Positions 22,875 through 32,011 of a DNA stretch of 64,000 nt are shown piece after piece. The position numbers and the translations under genes are program-made. Source of the stretch: Dactylorhiza incarnata (taxonomy: Eukaryota > Streptophyta > Magnoliopsida > Asparagales > Orchidaceae); contig JAWHQI010000166.1 of NCBI GenBank assembly GCA_033032865.1, forward strand, positions 2,232,001-2,296,000, given 5' to 3'. The stretch's first letter is position 1, and every line of letters begins with the position of its first letter. The notes under the pieces were generated by a model, which had not been told where the DNA came from, made no database searches, and worked only from the letters and a program-made list of their open reading frames with translations.

Positions 22875-23962
22875 ATAGAAGACAGTATAGATTAAACCTT
22901 CATCTTAGATCTTCTTTTGTTGAAGCACAACAGATGCTGTCTTGAAACTCTGTAAGAACTTCATTGTTCTGAGAGTGTAGGGCTTTGTGTCTGAGTTTGT
23001 AAGGTTGTACTCTCAGACTGAGCTGTAGGATTTCAGAGGATAACTGGGGTATGGCTTCTTGATAGGCCTGAGGTAGGAAACCAGGAGGGTTTCTGAGTTG
23101 TAGGAGTTGGAGAACTCTAAGTGGTAGGGTTGTTGGCTTGAGGTAGAGTTTTGGAGGAAACCTGAGAGATCATAAGAGATCTGAGATGTAAGCTCTTGGA
23201 GCTGAGATTTGGAGGAGTTTGTCTTGTCTAACACACTGTTAGAAAGGTGTAGAGGGAAAGTGGACTACCCATAGACACACTGTCTTGAGGAAGCACTATA
23301 AACAGCTGTGTGTTTGCTATTACTTTATTTAATCACTTAAAAACTACTTGTTGTAAGTAAAAAATTTCAAAAGAACATATTCACGCCCCCCACCCCCCAC
23401 CCCCACCCCCTTACTGTTATAATAGAAGACAGTATAGATTAAACCTTCAGCTTAGATCTTCTGTTGTTGAAGCACAACAGATGCTTTCTTGAAACTCTGT
23501 AAGAACTTCATTGTTCTGAGAGTGTAGGGCTTTGTGTCTGAGTTTGTAAGGTTGTACTCTCAGACTGAGTTGTAGGATTTCAGAGGAGAACTGGGGTATG
23601 GCTTCTTGATAGGCTTGAGGTAGGAAACCAGGAGGTTTTCTGAGTTGTAGGAGTTGGAGAACTCTGAGTGGTAGGGTTGCTGTCTTGAGGTAGAGCTTTG
23701 GATGAAACCTGGGAGATCATAAGGGATCTGAGTTGTAAGCTCTTGGAGCTGAAATTTGGAGGAGTTTGTCTTGTCTAACACACTGTTAGAAAGGTGTAGA
23801 GGGAAAGTGGACTACCCATAGACACACTGTCTTGAGGAAGCACTATAAACAGCTGTGTGTTTTCTGTGTGTTCGCTATTACTTTATTTAATCACTTAAAA
23901 ACTACTTGTTGTTAAGTAGAAAATTTCAAAAGAACATATTCACGCCACCCCCCCCCCCCCCC
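22875..23962 (+). repeat. Two extra tandem copies of the 3' part of the H LTR
   Basis: The ~470 bp from AACTCTGTAAGAACTTC to the C run (22393-22867) recurs at about 22948-23412 and 23494-23962 with few differences. Each extra copy is preceded by an ~80-bp block (22868-22948 and 23414-23494) that is the reverse complement of 22307-22386. All three copies end in long C runs. Short frames in these copies are by-products of the repeat and not genes. Confidence 0.8.
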
Positions 23963-24009
23963 CGGTCGGGCCTCACTTTGGTTCACTTAAAATGACTGAA
24001 TATTATTAA

Positions 24010-24056
24010 AAAAATGCACTCTCTCCCGCTCTCTCTCTCTCTCCCGCGCTCTCTCC

Positions 24057-24124
<68 letters not shown>

Positions 24125-24330
24125 CTCTCTCTCTCCCGCTCTCTCTCTCTCTCTCTCGCCCGCTCTCTCTCCCGCTCTCTCTCTCTCTCCCTCTCTCTCT
24201 CTCTCTCTTGCTCTCTCTCCTACGCTCTCTCTCCCGCTCTCTCTCTCTCTCCCCCTCTCTCCCGCTCTCTCCCCCGCTCTCTCTCTCGCTCTCTCTCTCC
24301 CCCCGCTCTCTCTCTCCCATTCTTTCCCCC
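24010..24330 (+). repeat. CT/GA microsatellite
   Basis: About 320 bp of (CT)n interrupted by CCCG and TCTG steps. Long frames through it (arginine/glutamate or leucine/serine repeats) are low-complexity artefacts. Such tracts are frequent in plant promoters and 5' leaders; a putative leader exon follows. Confidence 0.9.
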
Positions 24331-26391
24331 GCTCTCTATCCTTCTGATTTCTAGCGATGTCGGCTTTCTTAACGACCAGCGAGCCCAATATCTGTTGACG
24401 TCAGCGACTCTCCCTTCTGATTTCTGGCAGCGTCGACGACTCGCAAGCAGGTTTGTCTATCCTATTTCTGGCGGCGTTCGACTTCCGATTTCTTCATTTG
24501 ATTTTGAATGACCTCTTTTGGTATCATGTGATTCTGATCTACCCGATTTAAACTAGATTTTTCTTTATTTGCTTTTGGTGCTTGTGATTAGGCAAGTTTT
24601 AGGTTTAGTCATTGTTTTGTATTCTGTTCCTGGATAGCCAACATATTCTTTGTAAATCATTTTGAATATTTTTTGTCCATTCTATTTTAGGTATTCCCCT
24701 CTTCCTTATCTTTTGATACTAATTTTATCCAAAACAATTCAGTCTATTTTTCATTTACTATCTGCCATAGACGTCAGCTAATTGTTCTTCAGTAAATTTT
24801 GGAATTGGGAGTAGGAAGGCTACAGGCAAGAAACTAATGGAAAAGCGAGACCATAAAACAGAAGATAATTTTATTAGATATTATTTGTTGGAAGATTAAA
24901 CCATATGAGCTGTGTAAGAATTGGGAGTAGGAAGGCTATCCAGGAACTGCTTTGAACATTTCTTCTGTTGAACGTCTTCAACACTTGCATTGGATACAGT
25001 GAATGAAAACCACTGCTGGTAAATATGATGGGTGGACTGTTATGATGGAAAAACTTTGGAATTGGTCTTTAGCAGCCAACAAAGTCCCCAGCATCAGCAA
25101 CAACAGAGAATTCACCGCCAATGAAATGGGTAATCAAATTCTCTGTAAAAGTAGTATTCATGTGCGGGTAGCCCTAGTGACCTCTTCCATTAGCCCCATC
25201 ACCCAATCATTTATAGGATTTTTGCTCTGATTTTCTGCATTACTTGGAATATTAGAATTATTTATTTATTTATTGCAAAACATGATTTATGCAGTGCTTT
25301 ATTAGCTAGTATCTGATTTAAAAGAATTCTACTTATTAATTGTTTATGAGTGCTTAGGGAAGTGAACATGAGCAATAGTTTTACCTTTTGAATGATTATA
25401 AGCGTTGAAGTTGTTATAAAAAATACATATTGAGAAACAAGATTTTTGTTCGGCTATAAGGTATGTTAAGAAATCCATGAATCTGTTAGATGAAACTTAC
25501 ACAATATTTATTTTGGAATGTTGGATGATTTAAAGACAAAAATGGCCATACTTGAACTTTCTATATTTTCTAAATTTAGTTTGTCTGTCCCGTCGTGCTG
25601 GAGAACACTTTTTTGTAGATTTAATTTAAATTTGACAATAAAATATTATTATTTTGATGGTATTTCATTATCATGAATTCCAATTTGCGAACTTAATCTT
25701 GGCTTGTTATGTGATAATCATTATAATATTTATTATTGCGGGTTTAGAATTGCCGGATTATTGTTTAGAGGATGCACAGCAGTAGGGGAGAGGACCCCCA
25801 TGTTCTAGTAATTTTACACTTTAAGCCTAATTTTACTCTAGCCAGCTTGTTTTCAGATTCAAACTTAATGATAATATGGCTCTACTTTAAGTCGTGTCCC
25901 GTTCATCTCGATCCCATTCATCCAGCTCCCATTCATCAGCGACGTTCACCGGTAAGGTTTTTAGCCCGTGTAATTCCTCTTATGTCCTGGTCGCCCGTGT
26001 AATTCAGCGACGATTTCAATGAAATTTAGGGGAATTTTTTGTAGCATATTGTTTAGCATGATAATCTGAAGGGAAAATTTAAATAATGCTGATTAAAATG
26101 CAAGGCTTTTCATTTCCTTGGAGACATGATACATGGCATCCTATTGTTGGCATTCCAATCATGGACAATTTTATTTGAAAAACAATGGAGTTTTTTATTG
26201 ATGCGATTTCGATTGAATCGAAAATCAATATGCGTCGCCGCCACCCCGACTCCCGATCCCGCACCTCTAAACTCCCGATCCTGTTTCCCAGCCGCCTCAT
26301 CCACCACATCCCACGACCATTCGTCGCTCCTCCTTCAGATTCGGCGGCTCTCCCAAAATAGAGGAATTTTCAGAAGCTACAGTAAAAACAG
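24331..26391 (+). other. Low-copy region with a possible 5' leader exon
   Basis: After the CT tract comes a C-rich segment ending in a good donor, CAAGCAG/GTTTGT at 24450. This could be the first exon of a plus-strand gene. The following ~1.9 kb is AT-rich and intron-like. A second donor-like site follows a serine-rich segment at 25880-25957 (TTCACCG/GTAAGG). No continuous protein can be assembled, so these are listed only as possible exons of the gene whose clearer exon is at 26392. Confidence 0.3.
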
Positions 26392-26467
26392 AGTAATTCT
26401 TCAGCCTTATAATCCAGTTCCAAAGTTTGTCTTGATCAAATCTGTTGTCTTTCTCACTTATTGGCAG
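26392..26467 (+). CDS. Exon resembling DUF300/TMEM184 (Ost-alpha-like) membrane protein
   Basis: A 76-bp segment bounded by AAACAG and a perfect donor, TTGGCAG/GTATGT. It encodes LQPYNPVPKFVLIKSVVFLT followed by YWQ. This matches a signature block in the DUF300 (Solute_trans_a, LAZ1/TMEM184) family of seven-helix membrane proteins, where a KPLxKFxxxKSIVFLTWWQG-like stretch starts a transmembrane helix. Neighbouring exons were not identified, so it may be an isolated pseudogene piece or part of a real gene. Element D is inserted ~580 bp downstream, which would put 16.5 kb of retrotransposon in the next intron. Recognition is by memory of the motif and not by alignment. Confidence 0.45.
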
Positions 26468-27043
26468 GTATGTATATTACTGATCTGGCTAATGCATTTG
26501 TTTTCTTGCGAAGCAAGATCTGTTTGTCATTTCTATTTTATTGGCACTCAACTTAGGTTTTCTGTTATGTGATTATATATGTGCTGTAATTAATTTCTGT
26601 CATATTCAAAATTTTGACCTTGTTCTAACATTGATAAGTCAGCTTTAGCTGTACCCATGCAGGCAACGAAATTATTTGCTAGGAGTAGGTTAATGGGGAT
26701 GATTAGCAATTACAAGTAGATTTTTTATCATGCCTACTTTGAGACTAGAGAATTAAAAGGTAAATTTTGTAAAACTTTAAGTTGATGAAACACACCCTCA
26801 CTTGGTTAGACAACTATAAATCTGCAGACTGATGCGGGGCAAAATAAAATAAAATAAAATAGTAGCACATGAAATAACATATGATGATATACTTAATAAA
26901 CATGGTAGTTAGTTGTTCAAATGGATTTAGTTTGTAGATCTGAAACAAATGTGCATGATTGAATCTTGGAGGATATCCAAGTCAAACCCAAGCATGTAGC
27001 CTAGAGTTCCAGTGCTTTTGTTGTTTCTGATCCATAGAGCAGG
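26468..27043. other. Intron-like AT-rich DNA up to element D
   Basis: No gene visible. It contains a short (AAAAT)n run at 26839-26860. It ends with GCAGG, the target-site copy on the left of element D. Confidence 0.5.
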
Positions 27044-27208
27044 TGTTGTTAATGGAACGTTCACCTAGAGGGGGGTGTTAGGTGATCTGGGTTCTTTTCG
27101 AAATATTAGCGCAAGTTACGAATATTCAAGCGTAGCACAAAAGTATCACACAAATAAATCACAGCAGACGACACAAGATCTATAGAGGTTCCTCAAGACC
27201 GGGTGTCT

Positions 27209-27644
27209 GATTTGGAACAACCCTATTATTGATTTGGTACAGGATCACTATCTCATTCAGGTCATTTCTTCCAAGATATTCTTCAACTGTTTGAAGAACA
27301 CCAACTTAAGAAGTCATTGACCTCCAGGATCGAACTCATTTTTCTTTTGATATCAGAGACCTCAACTGATACTAGAGGTCACTTTCAAATGGTATTCAAT
27401 TGGTATCAAACTATCAGAGACCTCAACTGATATTAGAGGACTTTCAATTGGGATCAAACTATCAATTGCAGAAATAAAAGAAAGGGTTTACACTCTCAAG
27501 ACAGAGAATGCAAATAAAATTGCAAGTTCAATATCAGAAAACCAGGACTTTCAATTGGTATCAAAATCAAAGCTCACATTCAATTGGTATCAAAGCGTGG
27601 TTGATTATATCAATCACTTTTAACTGATATTAAATTGACTTTCA
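27209..27644 (+). repeat. Short rearranged 5' LTR of element C
   Basis: Begins TTTGGAACAACCCTATTATTG like the 3' LTR start, and ends ACTTTCA at 27644. It is only ~436 bp, against 1.70 kb for the 3' LTR. Its right half consists of repeated copies of the LTR-end/primer-site junction, CTTTCAATTGGTATCA, near 27382, 27449, 27547, 27574 and 27639. The U3 motif array present in the 3' LTR is missing. Confidence 0.7.
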
Positions 27645-27646
27645 AT

Positions 27647-27658
27647 TGGTATCAGAGG
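27647..27658 (+). other. Primer binding site of element C
   Basis: TTGGTATCAGAGG directly follows the LTR end ACTTTCA and matches initiator tRNA-Met. It is the last and best of several similar sequences upstream. Confidence 0.75.
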
Positions 27659-27745
27659 TAGGTTGATTCTTTACAGGCTAACACCTGAATCATAAAGATC
27701 AATTAGATCTTATTTTATTCTAGAGTTTTATTTTTCTAAAAACTC

Positions 27746-28915
27746 ATGGCACAAAACAAAGAATATTCCAGCACAAGACCTCCTATATGCAATAAGTTTG
27801 CACTATGGAAGGCAAGGATTAGATTATATATGAATGCAATTGATGAAGATATTTTCAATGTCATTTTGACAGGACCTTCAACTTCATCAACATCAACAGA
27901 TGCTCAAAAGATGATGAAAAGTGCTGATGCCAAGGCTATGGACATATTAGCTCAAGCAATGTCAAATGACATTTATCAAAGAGTTGCTGATTGCACTTCA
28001 GTAATAGACATCTGGAACTCCCTCACAAGGATGGTAGCTGAATCTTCTTCCACCTCAAGTGATGCAGATACAAAGTCATCATCCAGTTCATCTGAAGATG
28101 AAAATGATGCAAATGACAAAGATCAGTGTTTGATGGCTATATATGACTCATACAATGATTCAGATCATGCATCTTCATCCAGTTCCAGTGATGATGAAGA
28201 TGATGCAGATGAAAGAATCTTCTGCATGATTGTTATCAATGCCTTAGGAAATAATTCTGAAGAATCAGAATCTGAAAATGATGCAGATCAGGCAGTATCT
28301 AACCTTGATTTTAATTCCACTGATTTCAAAGATGATTTTAAAATTCTCTGCTTAGAATTAATTGAATCTGAGAAAGAAATCACATCTTTCAGAACAAAGC
28401 TAACAGAAATAAACAACTTAACTTCTGAAAATACTTTAAAAACATCAGAAGATCAAATCATTCCTTTAAAAAATAATTCAATTAAGGCTAAATTGTTTGA
28501 ACAAACTCTTAATGAAAGAAATATCAAATTAATGAATATCACAAGCACTAACATTGCCAGATTTAATGGCAGCAAACATAGCTTAAGATTTTCATCTAAT
28601 ATATCTTATATTCAAAAGAAAAATAGTCCAACTACATCTACAAAATTTGTCTCTACTAAAGAAAAAGAAATAGCAGAAGACTTAATAAAAATTGTTAAAA
28701 TTTTGTGTGTTCAACAAAATTCGTCGAACCAAGATCGACGAAATCAAATGACTTCGTCAAACACTGATCGACGAAAGCTGAACACAAAAATCAAACATAA
28801 TTTTCATGAGATCAGAGCTCAACGAATCAGAGTTCAACGAACTCTGAACACAGAGAATAAATATAATTATTCCTTAATCAGAGATCAACGAAATCACTGC
28901 ACTTTGTCAACCTGA
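27746..28915 (+). CDS. Gag-like protein of element C (389 aa)
   Basis: Open frame starting MAQNKEYSSTRPPICNKFAL, the same Gag N-terminus as element A. It keeps KARIRLYMNAIDEDIFNVIL and the start of UBN2 (AMSNDIYQRVADCTSVIDIW). It then jumps to acidic, serine-rich repeats (residues ~100-180, such as SSSSSSDDEDDADER) normally found after the zinc knuckle, so much of the capsid domain is deleted. The part around residues 190-300 is helical (KILCLELIESEKEITSFRTK). The last ~65 codons (from ~28715) are encoded by GATCGACGAA-type repeats like those in the LTR promoter array. It looks like a rearranged, non-autonomous product; function is doubtful although the frame is open for 389 codons. Confidence 0.65.
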   Translation: MAQNKEYSSTRPPICNKFALWKARIRLYMNAIDEDIFNVILTGPSTSSTSTDAQKMMKSADAKAMDILAQAMSNDIYQRVADCTSVIDIWNSLTRMVAESSSTSSDADTKSSSSSSEDENDANDKDQCLMAIYDSYNDSDHASSSSSSDDEDDADERIFCMIVINALGNNSEESESENDADQAVSNLDFNSTDFKDDFKILCLELIESEKEITSFRTKLTEINNLTSENTLKTSEDQIIPLKNNSIKAKLFEQTLNERNIKLMNITSTNIARFNGSKHSLRFSSNISYIQKKNSPTTSTKFVSTKEKEIAEDLIKIVKILCVQQNSSNQDRRNQMTSSNTDRRKLNTKIKHNFHEIRAQRIRVQRTLNTENKYNYSLIRDQRNHCTLST

Positions 28916-29239
28916 GATCGATAAAATCGGAATAGTTTATCAAACATATATCTTAATGATTATCAAGAAAATTTTAAATTGGTATCAAACATATATTTTA
29001 ATGATCATAAAAGAAAACTTTTAATTGGTAAAAGAAAATTTCAATTGGTACAACATTTATCAGATACAAAGGCCAATATCAATTCACTTTCAATTTGGTA
29101 ATACCTTAACAGATAAGACCAATATAATTAACTATAAGGCAATGCTTAAACCTATTCTAAATCTTTTAACTCCAATTGTAATCAAACAAAAAGTTATAAG
29201 GTTCACTTAAATTTTTCTTATCTTAAAAATAAAGTCAGA
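28916..29239 (+). other. Element C internal non-coding stretch
   Basis: No gene seen. Further copies of AATTGGTA(T)CA, like the LTR/primer junction, occur near 28978, 29024 and 29045. The sequence is otherwise AT-rich. Confidence 0.5.
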
Positions 29240-29600
29240 TAACTTCATGTTCTAACAGACTTTCTCAGGTCCATCAAGATTTGAGTATTCTACTCTAGTT
29301 GCATTGATCAGAAATGATCATGGCACTGAGTTTTGAATATCTTCTGATGAGAGAATTCTGTAAGAAGGAAGGTATCAGGCAATGTTTTTCTGAGAAGATA
29401 AAAATTCCTTAGAATCCATTAACAGTTGTAGCAACTCAAATCTATAAAAAATTTCTATCATAAAAATTCCTTAGAATCCATTAACAGCTGTAGCAATTCA
29501 TCATATTAATAGAATCCTATTGAAACAAAATCTAGGAAATTTTCCTTCTAATAAAGCATATAGGGTTTATAACAAATCTACTCTTAAAATAGAAGAGTCC
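29240..29600 (+). pseudogene. Element C integrase remnants
   Basis: Fragments of the copia integrase in order. LVALIRNDHGTEF (around 29287-29325) is the second catalytic block. A decayed CxxEGI segment follows. SNKAYRVYNKSTLKIEESMH (about 29549-29610) is the C-terminal block. The piece between them, including the third catalytic residue, is deleted. A ~45-bp segment (TAAAAATTCCTTAGAATCC with flanks) is repeated at about 29399 and 29460. Confidence 0.75.
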
Positions 29601-29749
29601 ATGCATTGTTGGAACTAACCTATTAAATGAGGAGAGGAACACCACCTCTATCAGAGACACTTTGCATGTACAATGACAATCTTGTATCCTTCCCTACCTC
29701 CATCAAATGTCCCTTCTTCTAAGGGCCTAGCTTCAGTTCTTCCTGAAAC

Positions 29750-30308
29750 TAGGCAGGGGGAGAAGTTCTATGAAGAAGCTCCATATGATGCAGTTGCTCA
29801 GGGGGAGATGTTCTATGAACTAGGCAGGGGGAGAAGCTGAAGAAGCTCCAGTCTCAGGGGGAGATGTTTTATGAAAGGGAGAGATGCTTTATGAAGAAGC
29901 TACATATGTTGCGAATTTCAGATGCAATATTTGCTCCAGCTTAATGCAAATTCAGATAAAGTTTTCATGTTCAAGCTCAGATTCAGATACATTTTTTGAT
30001 ATAGAAGAAACAACAGATTCAAAGCAGATTCAATATCAGTTATTGCTAAAGCTCAGCTAATCAGAATTCAGAGACATCAGAGAAAGACAATATCATAATT
30101 CAGAATTCAGAAAGCAGAATTCAGAAAGACAAAAGGTTTTCGTTTCTTCTATTTTCAATTGTAATATTTCAAAACTCAGAGTATCATAATTTTATATCTA
30201 CTGAAATATTTAAAATCTGTCAGATATATATATGCTTTGTTGTTTTGTTGTTTTTGTTGTTTTATTTAATTTTTGCCAAATAGTGTCCTAACCCAAATAG
30301 GGGGAGAT
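29750..30308 (+). other. Polypurine-tract cluster of element C
   Basis: CAGGGGGAGAAG or CAGGGGGAGATG blocks occur near 29754, 29800, 29823 and 29857, with a weaker one at 29877. The tract expected to prime plus-strand DNA, ATAGGGGGAGATT, is adjacent to the 3' LTR (30298-30308). The remainder up to 30297 has no visible gene. Confidence 0.7.
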
Positions 30309-32011
30309 TATTGGAACAACCCTATTACTGATTTGGGCTAGGATCACTATCTGATGATTAGGACTAAAGTTGATCCCAATGTATAGTCAATGGGTCAAGA
30401 GTTTAGGCTGTTAGAACTCAAGAAAGTATTAAGGTTCTGCGTTCGACGAACTCCATATTGCATTCGATGAACGGCTTGCTCTCTGCATTCGACGAACAGC
30501 TTACACTCTGCGTTCGACGAATGGATTACATTCTGCATTCAACGAACGGCTTGCTTCCATCTCAGTGGCTCAGCGGTCGACGATTTTATCCCGACTCAGT
30601 GGTCGGCAATTTTATCCAGGCTCAGCAGTCGACAAAATTATTCAGTCTCAGCGGTCGACGAATTTGCTCAGTTCAGTGGTCGTCAAATTCTTCAGTTCGA
30701 CGAACTCAGCTCTGCGTTCGAAGAATAAGTATCAGATGTTGAGATCGATGAAAGTTCTTCTCAGCTCAACTAATTCAATTCTTCCAACCAAATTCAGTTG
30801 AGGTCGACAAACTCAACATTGTGTTCGACGAAAATTCTTGAGATCGACGAAAATTATTGAGATCGACGAAAATTTCTCTACAGCAGATTTATTTCAGATA
30901 GATTATATTATTCTATTCTCTGAACTCAAATCTCTTCTACAACGGCTCTATTCTTCCAGATAAGTAAGGATAATATATTTCCTTTTATTATTTCGAGATT
31001 ATAGCCGTTGACATTTAGCGGAAACGGACATGTTCATGGAAAAGGAAAAAGGTAAACGGCGTATCAGATTTGCAGTACCAGATATATCTCTTTCAGAATA
31101 TTTTATTCCTTAATTTAAGGGATTTGAATTTCAAATCTGTCAGAGATTTCAAAAAGATAAGGAAGAAGATATACAGTATCACCATACACAGTTTACATAG
31201 CAGCATTACAGAACATATCAAAAAATAGTTGTACAGAAAAAAATGAGAGGAAGAAGAAACAGTCGGGAAAAATATACAGGAAGAAGAAAAAACTTCTACA
31301 AATCATCTTCATCTTCTTCCTCAAGCAGCACTCATTCACTGAGAACATCAACTCTACTCTCTCAGTCATCAGCTGCTAGGTCAAATCTTCAAAGAGCAAC
31401 AACAATCTGAGGAACTCATTTTCTCAGATTAATCAGCTACAGGAAGATCAGTACATTCAAGAGAAAGCTTCCATCCTCAACTATCAAGCATTTTATATCA
31501 GACAGGGGGAGTTTTACAACATCAACAATCCACTAGAGTATTCTCTCAAAATATTGACAGAGAAGAACTTCATAACCCTTCTTTACCTCCATCTTGTACA
31601 GGGTTATAACTCCCTTCAAAAGTTAACCTCTTGGTGGTAGGGCACCTGAACAAAAACCTGTGGTTTTAATAGAGCACCTGATCAAAAGCTCACTTGGTGT
31701 GTGGACACCTGATCAAAAACCCCTTGGTGATAGGGCAACTGATCAAAAACCTAGTGGATCCTACCAAGTGTGGTAGAAAAGTAGAGGTACCCAGGTTTAT
31801 TGGGAAACTACTATAAAAATCCTTGTGTCCTCTGTGTTGTGATTTTCTGTGTACTGTGATGTGTGCTCTGTTTGTGTTTGCTTTTATTACTCACTCAATA
31901 CACATACATATATCATTATTTTAATTCCGCTATAAAATTAAGTAAAAAAGTTTTAATACTCTATTCACCCCCCCCCCTCTAGAGTAAATATAAGATCTAA
32001 CCTCACTTTCA
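30309..32011 (+). repeat. 3' LTR of element C, 1,703 bp
   Basis: Starts TATTGGAACAACCC (the canonical TG is mutated to TA) and ends CTCACTTTCA. Positions 30440-30870 are a GTTCGACGAA/CTCAGCGGTCGACG array. TGATCAAAA(A/G)CC repeats occur at 31640-31750, matching the mirror-image region of the A LTR. A C run and TCTAGAG lie near 31969-31983. It is the plus-strand counterpart of 779-2752. Confidence 0.85.

Larger units (their letters stand above)
17563..23962 (+). mobile_element. Copia element H, 3' half, with extra ORF and rearranged 3' LTR
   Basis: Plus-strand copia element entered at the end of reverse transcriptase, its 5' half being separated by element G. Order: RT/RNase H remnant (17563-18166), a promoter-like block, a long extra ORF (18603-21235), a polypurine tract at 21543-21553 (AGGGGGAGATT) and a 3' LTR starting TGTTGGGAATATTG at 21554. 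An extra gene between pol and the 3' LTR is a hallmark of the SIRE/Maximus lineage, where it is often called env-like. The end at 23962 is where LTR-like sequence stops. Confidence 0.75.
27209..32011 (+). mobile_element. Copia element C, non-autonomous, same family as A
   Basis: Plus-strand element with a 436-bp remnant or rearranged 5' LTR, primer site, gag (27746-28915), remnants of integrase, a polypurine-rich tail and a 1.70 kb 3' LTR. Protease, RT and RNase H are absent. It is inserted in the 3' LTR of D: D sequence stops in GGGTGTCTGA and resumes with GAGTAGTCC, where the intact D LTR reads GGGTGTCTTGAGTAGTCC. The exact target duplication is blurred. Confidence 0.85.

Noticed and set aside
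22482..23781. Three similar small proteins of 66-73 aa on the minus strand
   Set aside because: They fall in the triplicated LTR end; their likeness reflects DNA duplication, and frames and C-termini differ between copies.
24006..24511. Long open frames on both strands at the CT tract
   Set aside because: Arg/Glu or Ser/Leu dipeptide repeats arising from the microsatellite; no start context or conserved domain.
25772..26002. SR-protein exon with serine/arginine-rich reading (25880-25957)
   Set aside because: Only ~18 codons of Ser/Arg/His in one frame before a donor-like site; too short and unsupported by neighbours.
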